From CAVQNQ01 sp963714205 (GTDB lineage: Bacteria > Acidobacteriota > Terriglobia > Bryobacterales > Bryobacteraceae), in the NCBI GenBank assembly GCA_963714205.1, contig CAVQNQ010000004.1, forward strand, positions 744,001 through 808,000: a stretch of DNA of 64,000 bases, read 5' to 3'. Shown piece after piece: positions 42,437 to 50,108 of the stretch. Each line of letters begins with the position of its first letter. Positions within the stretch are counted from its first letter, which is position 1. Under the pieces are notes generated by a model. That model saw only the letters and a program-made list of their open reading frames with translations. It was not told the origin of the DNA and did not search any database. The position numbers and the translations under genes are program-made.

Positions 42437-43009
42437 ATGATTTCCGCATCGCAATTGCGCGCGGGGATGGCGATCGTTTACCAGGGACACCGCTATAAGG
42501 TTGTCGCCGCCGAGTATCACCCCGGGCAGGGCAAAATGAGCGGGGCGGCGCATACCCGCCTGTACAACCTCGACACCGGGACCTTCTGGGAATACAGCTT
42601 CCGCGGCGAGCTCAAGCTGGAAGACATTCCCGTGGAAAGACAATCGCTCGAATTTCTCTATGCCGCGGGCGGCATGTATTGCTTCATGCACCCGGAGACC
42701 TTCGAACAACTTGAAATCCCGCCCGCCATGGTGGGCGCACAGAGCGTGCTGCTGACGCCCGGAATGAAGCTCACGGTGGAGTTCGTGGATGGCCGCCCGA
42801 TGGCCGTGATCTTTCCGGACATCGTGGAGCTCAAGGTCTCCGATACCGCGCCGCCCCTGCACCAGCAGGCCGATAGCGCCTTCAAGCCCGCGCGCCTGGA
42901 GAGCGGCCTCGAAGTAATGGTTCCGCAATTCGTCAAGACCGGAGATGCCATCCGCGTGGACGCCGCCACCATGAAATACGTGGACCGTGCGCGCACCAAG
43001 GAGGCGTAA
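42437..43009 (+). CDS. efp: elongation factor P-like protein with altered tip loop
   Basis: A protein of 190 residues, three-domain EF-P length, from ATG42437 behind GGGAGG. EF-P rescues ribosomes stalled at polyproline. Fold-wide similarity is clear: SASQLRAGMAIVYQGHRYKVV at the N terminus, LYNLDTGTFWEYSFRGELKL, and a C-terminal GLEVMVPQFVKTGDAIRVD. The loop that normally carries the modified Lys/Arg reads EYHPGQGKM: Gln31 sits where E. coli has Lys34, and the loop is one residue shorter. No EpmA/EarP/YmfI-type modifying gene is next to it. It may be an unmodified EF-P or a paralogue with another job. MttB-family gene follows after 6 bases. Confidence 0.85.
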   Translation: MISASQLRAGMAIVYQGHRYKVVAAEYHPGQGKMSGAAHTRLYNLDTGTFWEYSFRGELKLEDIPVERQSLEFLYAAGGMYCFMHPETFEQLEIPPAMVGAQSVLLTPGMKLTVEFVDGRPMAVIFPDIVELKVSDTAPPLHQQADSAFKPARLESGLEVMVPQFVKTGDAIRVDAATMKYVDRARTKEA

Positions 43010-43015
43010 AACACA

Positions 43016-44471
43016 GTGCACCTTCGTCCCACACTGCGGCTCCTGAGTGAGCCGCTGATCGCCGAAATCCGCGCCGAGGCGCGCCGTGTCCTCGGCAGCC
43101 TGGGAGTCGAAATCCACAACCCCGGCGTCCTCGCGCTGCTGAAGGATCACGGCGCCTCGCTCGGCCCGGATTCCCGCTGCCTGATCCCCGAGCGTCTCAT
43201 CGACCGCGCCTTGGAGACGGTGCCCCATTCCTTCGGACTCTTCGACGTGCTGGGCAACCAGACCCACGATTTCGCGGGCGCCAACGTCTACTTCACGCCC
43301 GGATCGGCGGCCATTAACATCCTGGATGGGGACACCGGCGAAATGCGGCCACCCACCACGGCCGATTACGTCCGCTTCGTCAAGCTGACCGGCGGGCTGG
43401 CGCATATCGCTTCCCAGGCCACCGCCCTGATTCCCGCCGATGTCCCCGGCGGCATCTCCGATAGCTACCGCCTCTATCTGAGCTTGCTCTACGGCGAAAA
43501 GCCGGTGGTCACCGGGGCCTTCACCATCGAGGGCTTCGACATCATGCGCGACCTGCAACTGGCTGTCCGCGGCACCGCCGGGGAGTTGCGCGAAAAGCCC
43601 CTGTGCGTCTTCTCCTGCTGCCCCACGGCGCCCTTGAAATGGAGCGCAGGTCACCAGCCAGAACCTGGTGGATTGCGCGCGCTGGTCCATCCCCGTCGAG
43701 TTCGTCTCGATGCCGCTTTCCGGCTTTATGGCGCCCGTGACGCTGGTGGGCAGCCTGATCCAGCAGACCGCCGAAACCCTCAGCGGCGTGGTCATCAGCC
43801 AGTTGACCAACCCCGGCCACCCGATTCTCTACGGAGGCTCGCCGGCCATTTTCGACGTGCGCCACGAGACCACCCCCATGGGCGCCATCGAAACAGTGAT
43901 GCTGAACTGCGCCAACAGCGAAATCGGCCACAGCCTCGGCATACCCACGCAAGGCTATGTGGCCATGAGCGACGCCAAACTACTGGACGCCCAGGCCGGC
44001 TTCGAGACCGCCACGGGCGCGCTGCTGGCCGGGCTATCCGGCATCAACAGCATCTCCGGGCCCGGCATGCTTGATTTCGAAAGCTGCCAGAGCCTGGAAA
44101 AGCTGGTGGTCGATAACGAAATCTGCGGCCAGACGTTCCGGCTGCTCCGGGGCATCCAGCCGCGCGAGGACTTCCCTGCCCTGCCGATCATGCAGGAACT
44201 GCTGGCCGAAAAGCACCTGATCATCGCCGAGCACACGCGCCGCCATCTGGCCGAGGAAATCGCGCTACCCGGCCCGGTTATCGACCGCGCCAACCGCGCC
44301 AAGTGGGCGCGAGACAAGCGCACCCTGGGCGAGCGCGCCTCGCGCGAAGTGGAGCGGATCGTGGCCCGCTGGACGCCCTCGCGGTTGCCCGAATCCGCCA
44401 AGGCCGATCTCACCAGCCGTATACAGGCCGAAGCGAGCCGCCACGGCATGGCGGCGCTCTCCGGCTCGTAA
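43016..44471 (+). CDS. trimethylamine methyltransferase (MttB) family protein, frameshifted
   Basis: About 484 residues when corrected. The first frame carries LRLLSEPLIAEIRAEARRVLGSLGVEIHNPGVLALL, YFTPGSAAINILDGDTGEMRPPT and a DSYRLYLSLLYGEKPVVTGAFT block. It breaks near 43646; dropping one base gives WSQVTSQNLVDCARWSIPVEFV and the sequence goes on through GGSPAIFDVRHETTPMGAIE to TAA44471. The span is 1456 bases, one over a multiple of three. The family contains pyrrolysine-dependent TMA methyltransferases and a large non-pyrrolysine branch acting on quaternary amines; no in-frame TAG is seen, so this belongs to the second. No corrinoid protein gene is adjacent. GTG43016 starts it. Confidence 0.82.
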
Positions 44472-44561
44472 GCCCCGCCACGAACCTCCGGGACCAGCAA
44501 AAGGGCGTTAAACCGCCGGTTCGCAATTCACATCGAGAGTGCAGGATGATAGCGTGGATGC

Positions 44562-45320
44562 GTGGCGAAACCGCGTTCCACTCCCAGGGGCGATCCTAAC
44601 GTGCTCGAAAGCAACTTTGTTTGGGCTCCGATTTCCATTGGGGTTGGCGTGCTTATAGCAGTGTTGGCACCTATGACTAGGGATATCCGTTGGCTGCTGG
44701 GGGTCGCCTGGTTGTTCTTTGGGTTTGGCATGTGGGGTCTGTTTCGGGGGATGCCTTCGAAGTTCTGGCGGCGCGTGGTGACTGGAGCCACGTCGGTCGC
44801 GATTGGTGGAGGCTTGGTTTGGACGTATGTCGTATTAAAACCGTCCACTTCAGATATAGCGAAGCCACTGCCGGCCATCACTGAAAAGCCATCGGCAGCC
44901 AGTAGTTCGGCGCATCCGCCCAAGCCCACTCTGAACATTGGACACCGATCAACACCAGCACCAGAGAAAATCCCGACAGCCAGCGCACTGAGGGACCAGC
45001 TAAGACGGGTCGTTATCAAAATGAACGGATGTTTGGCCAGAGACGGTGGAGAAACCACCAAACTGAACGATGAATACTGGACAGAGAGGATGGATGAGAA
45101 GACCCAACAGGAATTGGAAACGATTCGTAAAGGCGTAGTTGCCGACTGCGCTAGGGATCTGTCCCTTGATTTATACGGCGCGCGGAACGCACTGAAGGAC
45201 GTCGGCAGGTTTGATAAGAATCTCGACATCGATTTTGGAATTGCCACCGAGCTTTACGACCGTGACTCAATGGTGGCTTTGATGCTCCGTTTCGAGCAGA
45301 TTGCAGATGAGGCCAAATGA
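44562..45320 (+). CDS. membrane protein of unknown function in a lower-G+C insert
   Basis: About 252 residues from GTG44562 (GTG44601 is an alternative). Two membrane helices lie at about residues 24-40 and 44-60 (ISIGVGVLIAVLAP, WLLGVAWLFFGFGMWGLF), possibly a third near 70-88. A Pro/Ser-rich linker and a soluble helical domain follow (ASALRDQLRRVVIKMNGCLARDGG, DARNALKDVGRF-like end). Codon use and base composition are clearly lower in G+C than in the genes on either side. A transposase fragment lies 15 bases beyond its stop. Probably acquired by transfer. Family not recognised. Confidence 0.65.
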   Translation: MAKPRSTPRGDPNVLESNFVWAPISIGVGVLIAVLAPMTRDIRWLLGVAWLFFGFGMWGLFRGMPSKFWRRVVTGATSVAIGGGLVWTYVVLKPSTSDIAKPLPAITEKPSAASSSAHPPKPTLNIGHRSTPAPEKIPTASALRDQLRRVVIKMNGCLARDGGETTKLNDEYWTERMDEKTQQELETIRKGVVADCARDLSLDLYGARNALKDVGRFDKNLDIDFGIATELYDRDSMVALMLRFEQIADEAK

Positions 45321-45335
45321 GAATCTGCTCGCTGT

Positions 45336-45455
45336 TTACGCCAGTAGTTCGGCCAATTCCCAAACCCGATCCGTCAAACCCGCTTCCACGGCCGGCGTTA
45401 CGCGCAACGTCTTTTGAATCCGGCAGAAATTGTAATACGCGAAGTGCAGGCAGCA
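45336..45455 (-). pseudogene. C-terminal fragment of an IS1-like DDE transposase
   Basis: On the minus strand the last 39 codons before TAA45336 read CLHFAYYNFCRIQKTLRVTP followed by AVEAGLTDRVWELAELLA. This is the well-known C-terminal signature (AYYNFCRxHKTLRVTPA.EAG.TD.VW) of IS1-type and related transposases. Upstream the frame degenerates, so only the 3' end of the transposase survives. No terminal inverted repeats were found. The fragment marks the edge of the lower-G+C segment 44560-45460. Confidence 0.7.
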
Positions 45456-45498
45456 CGGGGGTGCGCTCGGCCGCGGCGCCCGTGGTAAACTCGCCACC

Positions 45499-46080
45499 AT
45501 GAGAACCAGTCGCCTTGTACGTATATGCGCTTCGCTTGCGCCCCTCTTGTACATCCTGGTTCTGGTTGGCGCGCCGCTCGCCGCCCAGGATCAGCCCCGC
45601 GGAGACGTCCCCTACGTTCCCACGCCCCCCGAGGTCGTCGAACAAATGCTCAAGCTCGGGAACGTCCACGACGGTGACATCCTCTACGATCTCGGCTGTG
45701 GAGACGGCCGCATCGTCATCATGGCCGCGCAGAAGTTCGGCGCGCGCGGCACCGGCATCGACCTCAACCCCGTTCGCATCAAGGAGGCCAACGCGAACGC
45801 CAGCCAGGCCGGCGTGACCGATAAGGTGAAGTTCATCGAGCAGAATCTCTTCGACGCCGACGTGCACGACGCCACTATCGTCACACTCTACCTGCTGCCG
45901 CAGGTGAACCTGAAGATACGTCCCATGCTGCTCAAGCAGCTCAAGGTCGGTACGCGCATCGTCTCGCATCAGTTCGACATGGGCGAGTGGGAGCCCGACA
46001 AGAAGATCGATATCGGCTGGCGTACCATCTACCTGTGGACCGTCACCGAAAAAGCCAAAGCCCAGTTCGGCGACAAATAA
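45499..46080 (+). CDS. exported class I SAM-dependent methyltransferase-like protein
   Basis: A protein of 193 residues. An N-terminal signal peptide (ICASLAPLLYILVLVGAPLAAQ, about 9-31) precedes a Rossmann methyltransferase: motif I DILYDLGCGDGRIVI (about 60-74), acidic GIDLNPVRIKEANANA, then KVKFIEQNLFDADVHDATIVTLYLLPQVNLKIRP. The family is common in Acidobacteria. A methyltransferase outside the cytoplasm would lack SAM, so the N terminus might instead be an uncleaved anchor or the protein may use another ligand. Possible targets are proteins or small molecules; nothing adjacent helps. Confidence 0.8.
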   Translation: MRTSRLVRICASLAPLLYILVLVGAPLAAQDQPRGDVPYVPTPPEVVEQMLKLGNVHDGDILYDLGCGDGRIVIMAAQKFGARGTGIDLNPVRIKEANANASQAGVTDKVKFIEQNLFDADVHDATIVTLYLLPQVNLKIRPMLLKQLKVGTRIVSHQFDMGEWEPDKKIDIGWRTIYLWTVTEKAKAQFGDK

Positions 46081-46148
46081 CGTCGGCCTGCCGGCCCGGC
46101 TAGCCATATAGACCCGGCCGCCCTCTGCCGATAGATTGTTGTAAGCCT

Positions 46149-47867
46149 ATGCCAATCCGCGCGCCTCTCTGCCTGATTCTGGCGGCGGCCAGCTTTTGCT
46201 TTGCCCAGCAAGCCGGCACGTTCAACGATCCCCAGGGGCGCTTCTCCCTGGCCGTGCCGGCCGTGTGGAGGGCCGCACCGCTCAGTGCCGATGCCGTCCA
46301 ACTTTCGAACGGCGCCGCCTCCGTCACCGCCATGGTGCTGGAGGGCTCCGATGCCAATATGTTCATCGATGCCATCGGCCGCCAGGCTGGCGGAGAGTGG
46401 CGCGGCTTCGCCCAGGCGCGCCGCGGGGAAACCCGGCTGGGCGGACGCGCGGGCGTGTACGCGGTCTATGCGGGAACCAATCCCGCCGGAGTCCCGGCTT
46501 ACCTGGAGTTGATGGCCGCCGCCGATGGGGGGCGCACGTTCCTGCTGATGGTCTCCGCGCCCCAGGCTGATTTCGCACGCCTGAAGCCCGCCTTCGACCG
46601 GATCGAGCAGAGTTTCGAGATTCACGCTTCGGCCGCCGCATCGGCTCCTGCTCCGCCCATGCCCCCAGGCGCCGCCTCGCCGCGGGCCGCCGCGGCGCCT
46701 CCCGTGCCTCCGAAACCTCCCGCTCCGCCGGCAGCGCCCGTTCCGGCGGCGCCGCCCGCTGCCGCCGCGCGCCAGGCGTCCGGAAGCCCTAACTACTACC
46801 GGATGAAGCAGGCCAGTGTGGTGGATGAGCACGGCTTCGAGCGCCCCATGCGCGCCCTCAGCCTGCTGATTCCATCCGACTGGCAGTTCCAGGGCAGCGT
46901 CCAATTCACCCGCTCGTTCGGCTGCCCGGCCGACCTGGTGCAGGTCAGTTTCCGCGCTTACAGTCCGGATGGACGCCTCGCTCTCGAGATGTTTCCCGCC
47001 GCTCATTGGCAGTGGTCCGACGATCCCAACTCCGTCGAAATGCTGCGGACCTCCAATCGCCAGATGGCCTCGTTCGGCAACAAGAGCTGCGACGTCAATC
47101 CTCCCATGAACGCCGCCGATTACCTGCGCCGCGTGGTGGCGCCGCGCTACCGGCCCAACACCCAGGTGGGCGCCGCCGAGCCGCTCCCCGATATGGCGCG
47201 GCAGGTGCAGGAACGAGCGCGGGAACAGGAGGCCGCGGCTGCCCGGATGGGCATACACGTCAACATGCGCGCGGATGTCGCCCGCGTGCGGATCGAGTCC
47301 CAGAACTCCGAGGAGTGGCTCACGGCCGTGACCTTCGCTTCGGGTATCCCCGGCCCCTCCTTCGACATCCGCTCCGGCCGCATGGGCCAGACGCTTTACT
47401 ATACCTGCGGCGCTTACGTGTTATTCGGTATGCGCGCACCGCGCGGCCAGCTTGCCGGGATGGAAAAGTTCTTCAACATGGTGCTTTCGACCGTGCACAT
47501 GGATCCCCAGTGGGAAACCCGCGTCACGCAGGTGATCCTGAAGATGCAGGCCGATAACTCCCGCGCGGCCCAGCAGCGCTCGGCCATCATCGCGCAGAGC
47601 GGCCGCGACATCAACAACATGATCACGCAAGGGTATGAGGAGCGCAGCCGTATACATGACAGCGCGGTCGCCCAGTTCGATCAGTACATCCGCGGCGTCC
47701 AGACATTCGAGAATCCCGTCACCGGCGAAAAGGTCGAGCTAAGCAACCAGTACGGCCGCGCCTGGGCCAACGACGCTGGAGAATACGTCCTGAGCGATTC
47801 CGCCTTCTTCAATCCCAACGTGGTTCTCCACGGCAACTGGACGGAGCTTCAGCCCGCCAAGCCGTAA
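46149..47867 (+). CDS. large exported protein of unknown function
   Basis: A protein of 572 residues with a signal peptide (MPIRAPLCLILAAASFCFAQQ). Residues about 22-160 form a domain with the look of exported lipid/stress-binding folds (GTFNDPQGRFSLAVPAVWRAAPL, FLLMVSAPQADFARLKPAFDRIEQSF). A Pro/Ala linker (about 165-215) leads to a second domain (YRMKQASVVDEHGFERPMRALSLLIPSDWQFQGSVQF) and a helical C-terminal part (VILKMQADNSRAAQQRSAIIAQSGRDINNMITQGYEERS). The first domain recalls PsbP/DUF1795-like modules that occur in many secreted proteins. Role unknown. Confidence 0.7.
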   Translation: MPIRAPLCLILAAASFCFAQQAGTFNDPQGRFSLAVPAVWRAAPLSADAVQLSNGAASVTAMVLEGSDANMFIDAIGRQAGGEWRGFAQARRGETRLGGRAGVYAVYAGTNPAGVPAYLELMAAADGGRTFLLMVSAPQADFARLKPAFDRIEQSFEIHASAAASAPAPPMPPGAASPRAAAAPPVPPKPPAPPAAPVPAAPPAAAARQASGSPNYYRMKQASVVDEHGFERPMRALSLLIPSDWQFQGSVQFTRSFGCPADLVQVSFRAYSPDGRLALEMFPAAHWQWSDDPNSVEMLRTSNRQMASFGNKSCDVNPPMNAADYLRRVVAPRYRPNTQVGAAEPLPDMARQVQERAREQEAAAARMGIHVNMRADVARVRIESQNSEEWLTAVTFASGIPGPSFDIRSGRMGQTLYYTCGAYVLFGMRAPRGQLAGMEKFFNMVLSTVHMDPQWETRVTQVILKMQADNSRAAQQRSAIIAQSGRDINNMITQGYEERSRIHDSAVAQFDQYIRGVQTFENPVTGEKVELSNQYGRAWANDAGEYVLSDSAFFNPNVVLHGNWTELQPAKP

Positions 47868-47899
47868 AGGGTTCGCCGTGAGTTATAGTATCGGCAGTC

Positions 47900-48904
47900 A
47901 TGTTTGCGAGTGTAGATGTTGGCGCCTCGATAACCAGCTGCGCGGTGGCCACGGGAGCCGGACAACTGGTGGCCGAACGGACGATCCCGACCCTCGCCCA
48001 CGAAGGGCCGGATGCGGTCCTCACTCGTATTGCCGCGGTCCTCAATGAAATGGCCGCCGGCGCCCACCAGCGTCTGCTCGCCGTCGGTCTGGGCGTGCCG
48101 GGTTTGGCCGATTTTCACCGCGGCCGCACGCTGTTTCTGCCCAATCTGCCTACGCAGTGGCGCAATCTACCGGTTGCCGAGCAGCTCTCCGCGCGCGTGA
48201 ACTGCCCCGTCTTCGTGCTCAACGATGCCCGCATGGCGGCCCTCGGCGAGCTCTGGTTCGGCCATGGACGCACGGCCCGCACCATGGTGGTGTTCACGGT
48301 CGGCACGGGCATCGGCGGCGGGGTGGTGATCGACCGGAAGCTGCGGCTGGGCCCGCTGGGCGCGGCCGGCGAGATCGGGCACCTGACCATACAGGCCGAT
48401 GGCCCCTTGTGCGGCTGTGGCAATCGGGGGTGTCTGGAAACCCTGGCCAGCAGCCCGGCGCTGATCGGGGAGGGAACCCGCCTGATGAAGAGCGGCCACG
48501 CCCCACATCTCTATGACATGGTTGAGGCCGACGCCAATCGCATCACCCCGCGCCTGCTGGCCCAGGCTGCGGCGGCCGGCGATACTTCGGTGCGCGAAGC
48601 CGTGGTGCGCGCCGCCCGCTTCCTAGGAATCGGCGTGGCCAACGTCATCGCCGTGATCCATCCCGAATTGGTGGTGCTCGGGGGCGAAGTGGCCGGCATC
48701 GGCCCCCTGCTCATCGAAACCGTGCGCCGCGAGGTCCGCGAGCGCGTGCGCCTGTTTCCCGTCGAGAGCGTGCGCATCGAAGGCTCCGCGCTCCAGGACA
48801 AGGCCGGCCTGTGGGGAGGCGTGGCGCTGGCCATCGCGCGCGTCAAGCCGGTGGCCGGTCCGCCCTCAACGGAGAGCATCCAGGCCCCGCCCGATCGCCA
48901 CTGA
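47900..48904 (+). CDS. ROK-family sugar kinase (glucokinase-like)
   Basis: A protein of 334 residues from ATG47900. It has the ATP-binding FASVDVGASITSCAVA start, VLNDARMAALGELWFGHGRTARTMVVFTVGTGIGGGVVIDRKL, the sugar-binding GEIGHLTI, and the zinc motif CGCGNRGCLET (Cys-x-Cys-x4-Cys) typical of ROK kinases. It phosphorylates glucose or another hexose at the 6 position using ATP in the cytoplasm; the exact sugar is not determinable. The N terminus lacks a helix-turn-helix, so it is a kinase rather than a repressor. RraA follows. Confidence 0.9.
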   Translation: MFASVDVGASITSCAVATGAGQLVAERTIPTLAHEGPDAVLTRIAAVLNEMAAGAHQRLLAVGLGVPGLADFHRGRTLFLPNLPTQWRNLPVAEQLSARVNCPVFVLNDARMAALGELWFGHGRTARTMVVFTVGTGIGGGVVIDRKLRLGPLGAAGEIGHLTIQADGPLCGCGNRGCLETLASSPALIGEGTRLMKSGHAPHLYDMVEADANRITPRLLAQAAAAGDTSVREAVVRAARFLGIGVANVIAVIHPELVVLGGEVAGIGPLLIETVRREVRERVRLFPVESVRIEGSALQDKAGLWGGVALAIARVKPVAGPPSTESIQAPPDRH

Positions 48905-48973
48905 CGGGCTACTGGCGAGGCGGAGGTCTGTTTATTCCTGAATCCGGATTCCGCGTGCCGTTACAATGGCCAA

Positions 48974-49714
48974 ATGGCACCCTCGCTTTCCGTCCTCAAG
49001 CTGCTGGCGCAGTTCGATACTCCAACGATCTCCAACGCCATTGAGCTGTTCGGGATCCGGCCGCGCAGCGCCGGCTTCATGGATGGCCGCATACGCGCCT
49101 GCTTTCCGGAGATGCCGCCGATCGTGGGCTTTGCTTCCACCGCCACCATGCGCACGGCGTCTCCGCAGTCTGAGGGAGTCGTATACGGCTCGCTCGATGA
49201 GCAGGTGGCGCGCTTTTCCGAGCTGCCCGGCCCCGCCATCGTGGTCTTTCAGGACCTCGACGACCCGCCCGTGGGCGCTACCTTCGGCGAGGTCATGTGT
49301 ACCAGCTACCAATGCTTCGGGGCCCTCGGCATTATCACCAACGGACCGGCCCGCGATCTCGATCAGGTGCGCCGCCTGGGATTCGCCGCCTACAGCAACG
49401 GCGCCGTCGCGTCGCACGCTTATAGCCACATCACATCCCTGCACCAGCCCGTGAGAGTGGGCGGTCTGGACGTGCGCGCCGGCGACCTGCTGCACGCCGA
49501 CGCCAACGGCGTGTGCAGCATTCCCCTCGAAATCGCCTGCGAATTGCCGGAGGCGGCCGGCGCTTTCGTGGAGGCCGAATCGGTATGCCTTGAGTTCGCC
49601 CGCACAGGCACTCGCGACCCCAAGGCTTACTCGGCGGCCCGCCGCGAGATGCTTAATCGCATTGGCGAACTCGGCCGGCGCCTGCGCTCCCGCGCTACTT
49701 CGCCGGCTCAATAA
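48974..49714 (+). CDS. RraA-like family protein (possible aldolase)
   Basis: A protein of 246 residues. RraA-fold marks are LAQFDTPTISNAIELFGIRPR, ATFGEVMCTSYQCFGALGIITNGPARDLDQVRRLGF and VRVGGLDVRAGDLLHADANGVCSIP. Relatives include the RNase E regulator RraA and the 4-hydroxy-4-methyl-2-oxoglutarate aldolase; the acidic HADANGV motif and Arg-Asp region suit the aldolase branch. Its length (246) is longer than short RraA (about 160). It is convergent with clpS, overlapping by 20 bases. Cytoplasmic. Confidence 0.85.
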   Translation: MAPSLSVLKLLAQFDTPTISNAIELFGIRPRSAGFMDGRIRACFPEMPPIVGFASTATMRTASPQSEGVVYGSLDEQVARFSELPGPAIVVFQDLDDPPVGATFGEVMCTSYQCFGALGIITNGPARDLDQVRRLGFAAYSNGAVASHAYSHITSLHQPVRVGGLDVRAGDLLHADANGVCSIPLEIACELPEAAGAFVEAESVCLEFARTGTRDPKAYSAARREMLNRIGELGRRLRSRATSPAQ

Positions 49715-50015
49715 TCGCCGACATGGATCCCTGGGATCGCGGCAGCCGCCAGTCCGGTCCGTAGGCGTGGATCTGGTCGCGCGCGAACTCCGCCTCCGGC
49801 AGTTCACAGGTGATCAGCACCGTGCGGCCCATGCGGTCCACCTCTTCGGCATGGTGATAGGCCTGATCGAGAGTGAAGATGAAGATCTTCTGGAGCATCT
49901 CGATCACATAGTCGTAAGTGTGGTCGTTATCGTCGAGCAGGACGACGCGGTACAGCGGAACCAGTTCTTGCCGTTCCAGGATTTCCGTATCGGGAGAGGT
50001 GGAAGGCTTAGCCAT
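49695..50015 (-). CDS. clpS: ClpS adaptor
   Basis: A protein of 106 residues. The conserved VVLLDDNDHTYDYVIEMLQKIF core and the HHAEEVDRMGRTVLITCELPEAEFARDQIH end match ClpS, which delivers N-end rule substrates to ClpAP. The acidic loop DDNDHTYDYV is the N-degron binding motif. The first 20 residues are a flexible tail. It overlaps the 3' end of the RraA-like gene and diverges from the cysteine desulfurase gene, 93 bases away. clpA is not in the window. Confidence 0.9.
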   Translation of the reverse strand: MAKPSTSPDTEILERQELVPLYRVVLLDDNDHTYDYVIEMLQKIFIFTLDQAYHHAEEVDRMGRTVLITCELPEAEFARDQIHAYGPDWRLPRSQGSMSAIIEPAK

Positions 50016-50108
50016 GTAATCGATTCCGGTAAGGATTAGTATGCGACATTCGCGCCCCGCGAGTCGAGCGCCGCCCCGCCGTCAGGCGCGTCACAATGGT
50101 TATTGGAC

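Noticed and set aside
43016..44471. Pyrrolysine (UAG) in the MttB-family gene
   Set aside because: No in-frame TAG lies inside; the interruption near 43646 is a one-base frameshift.
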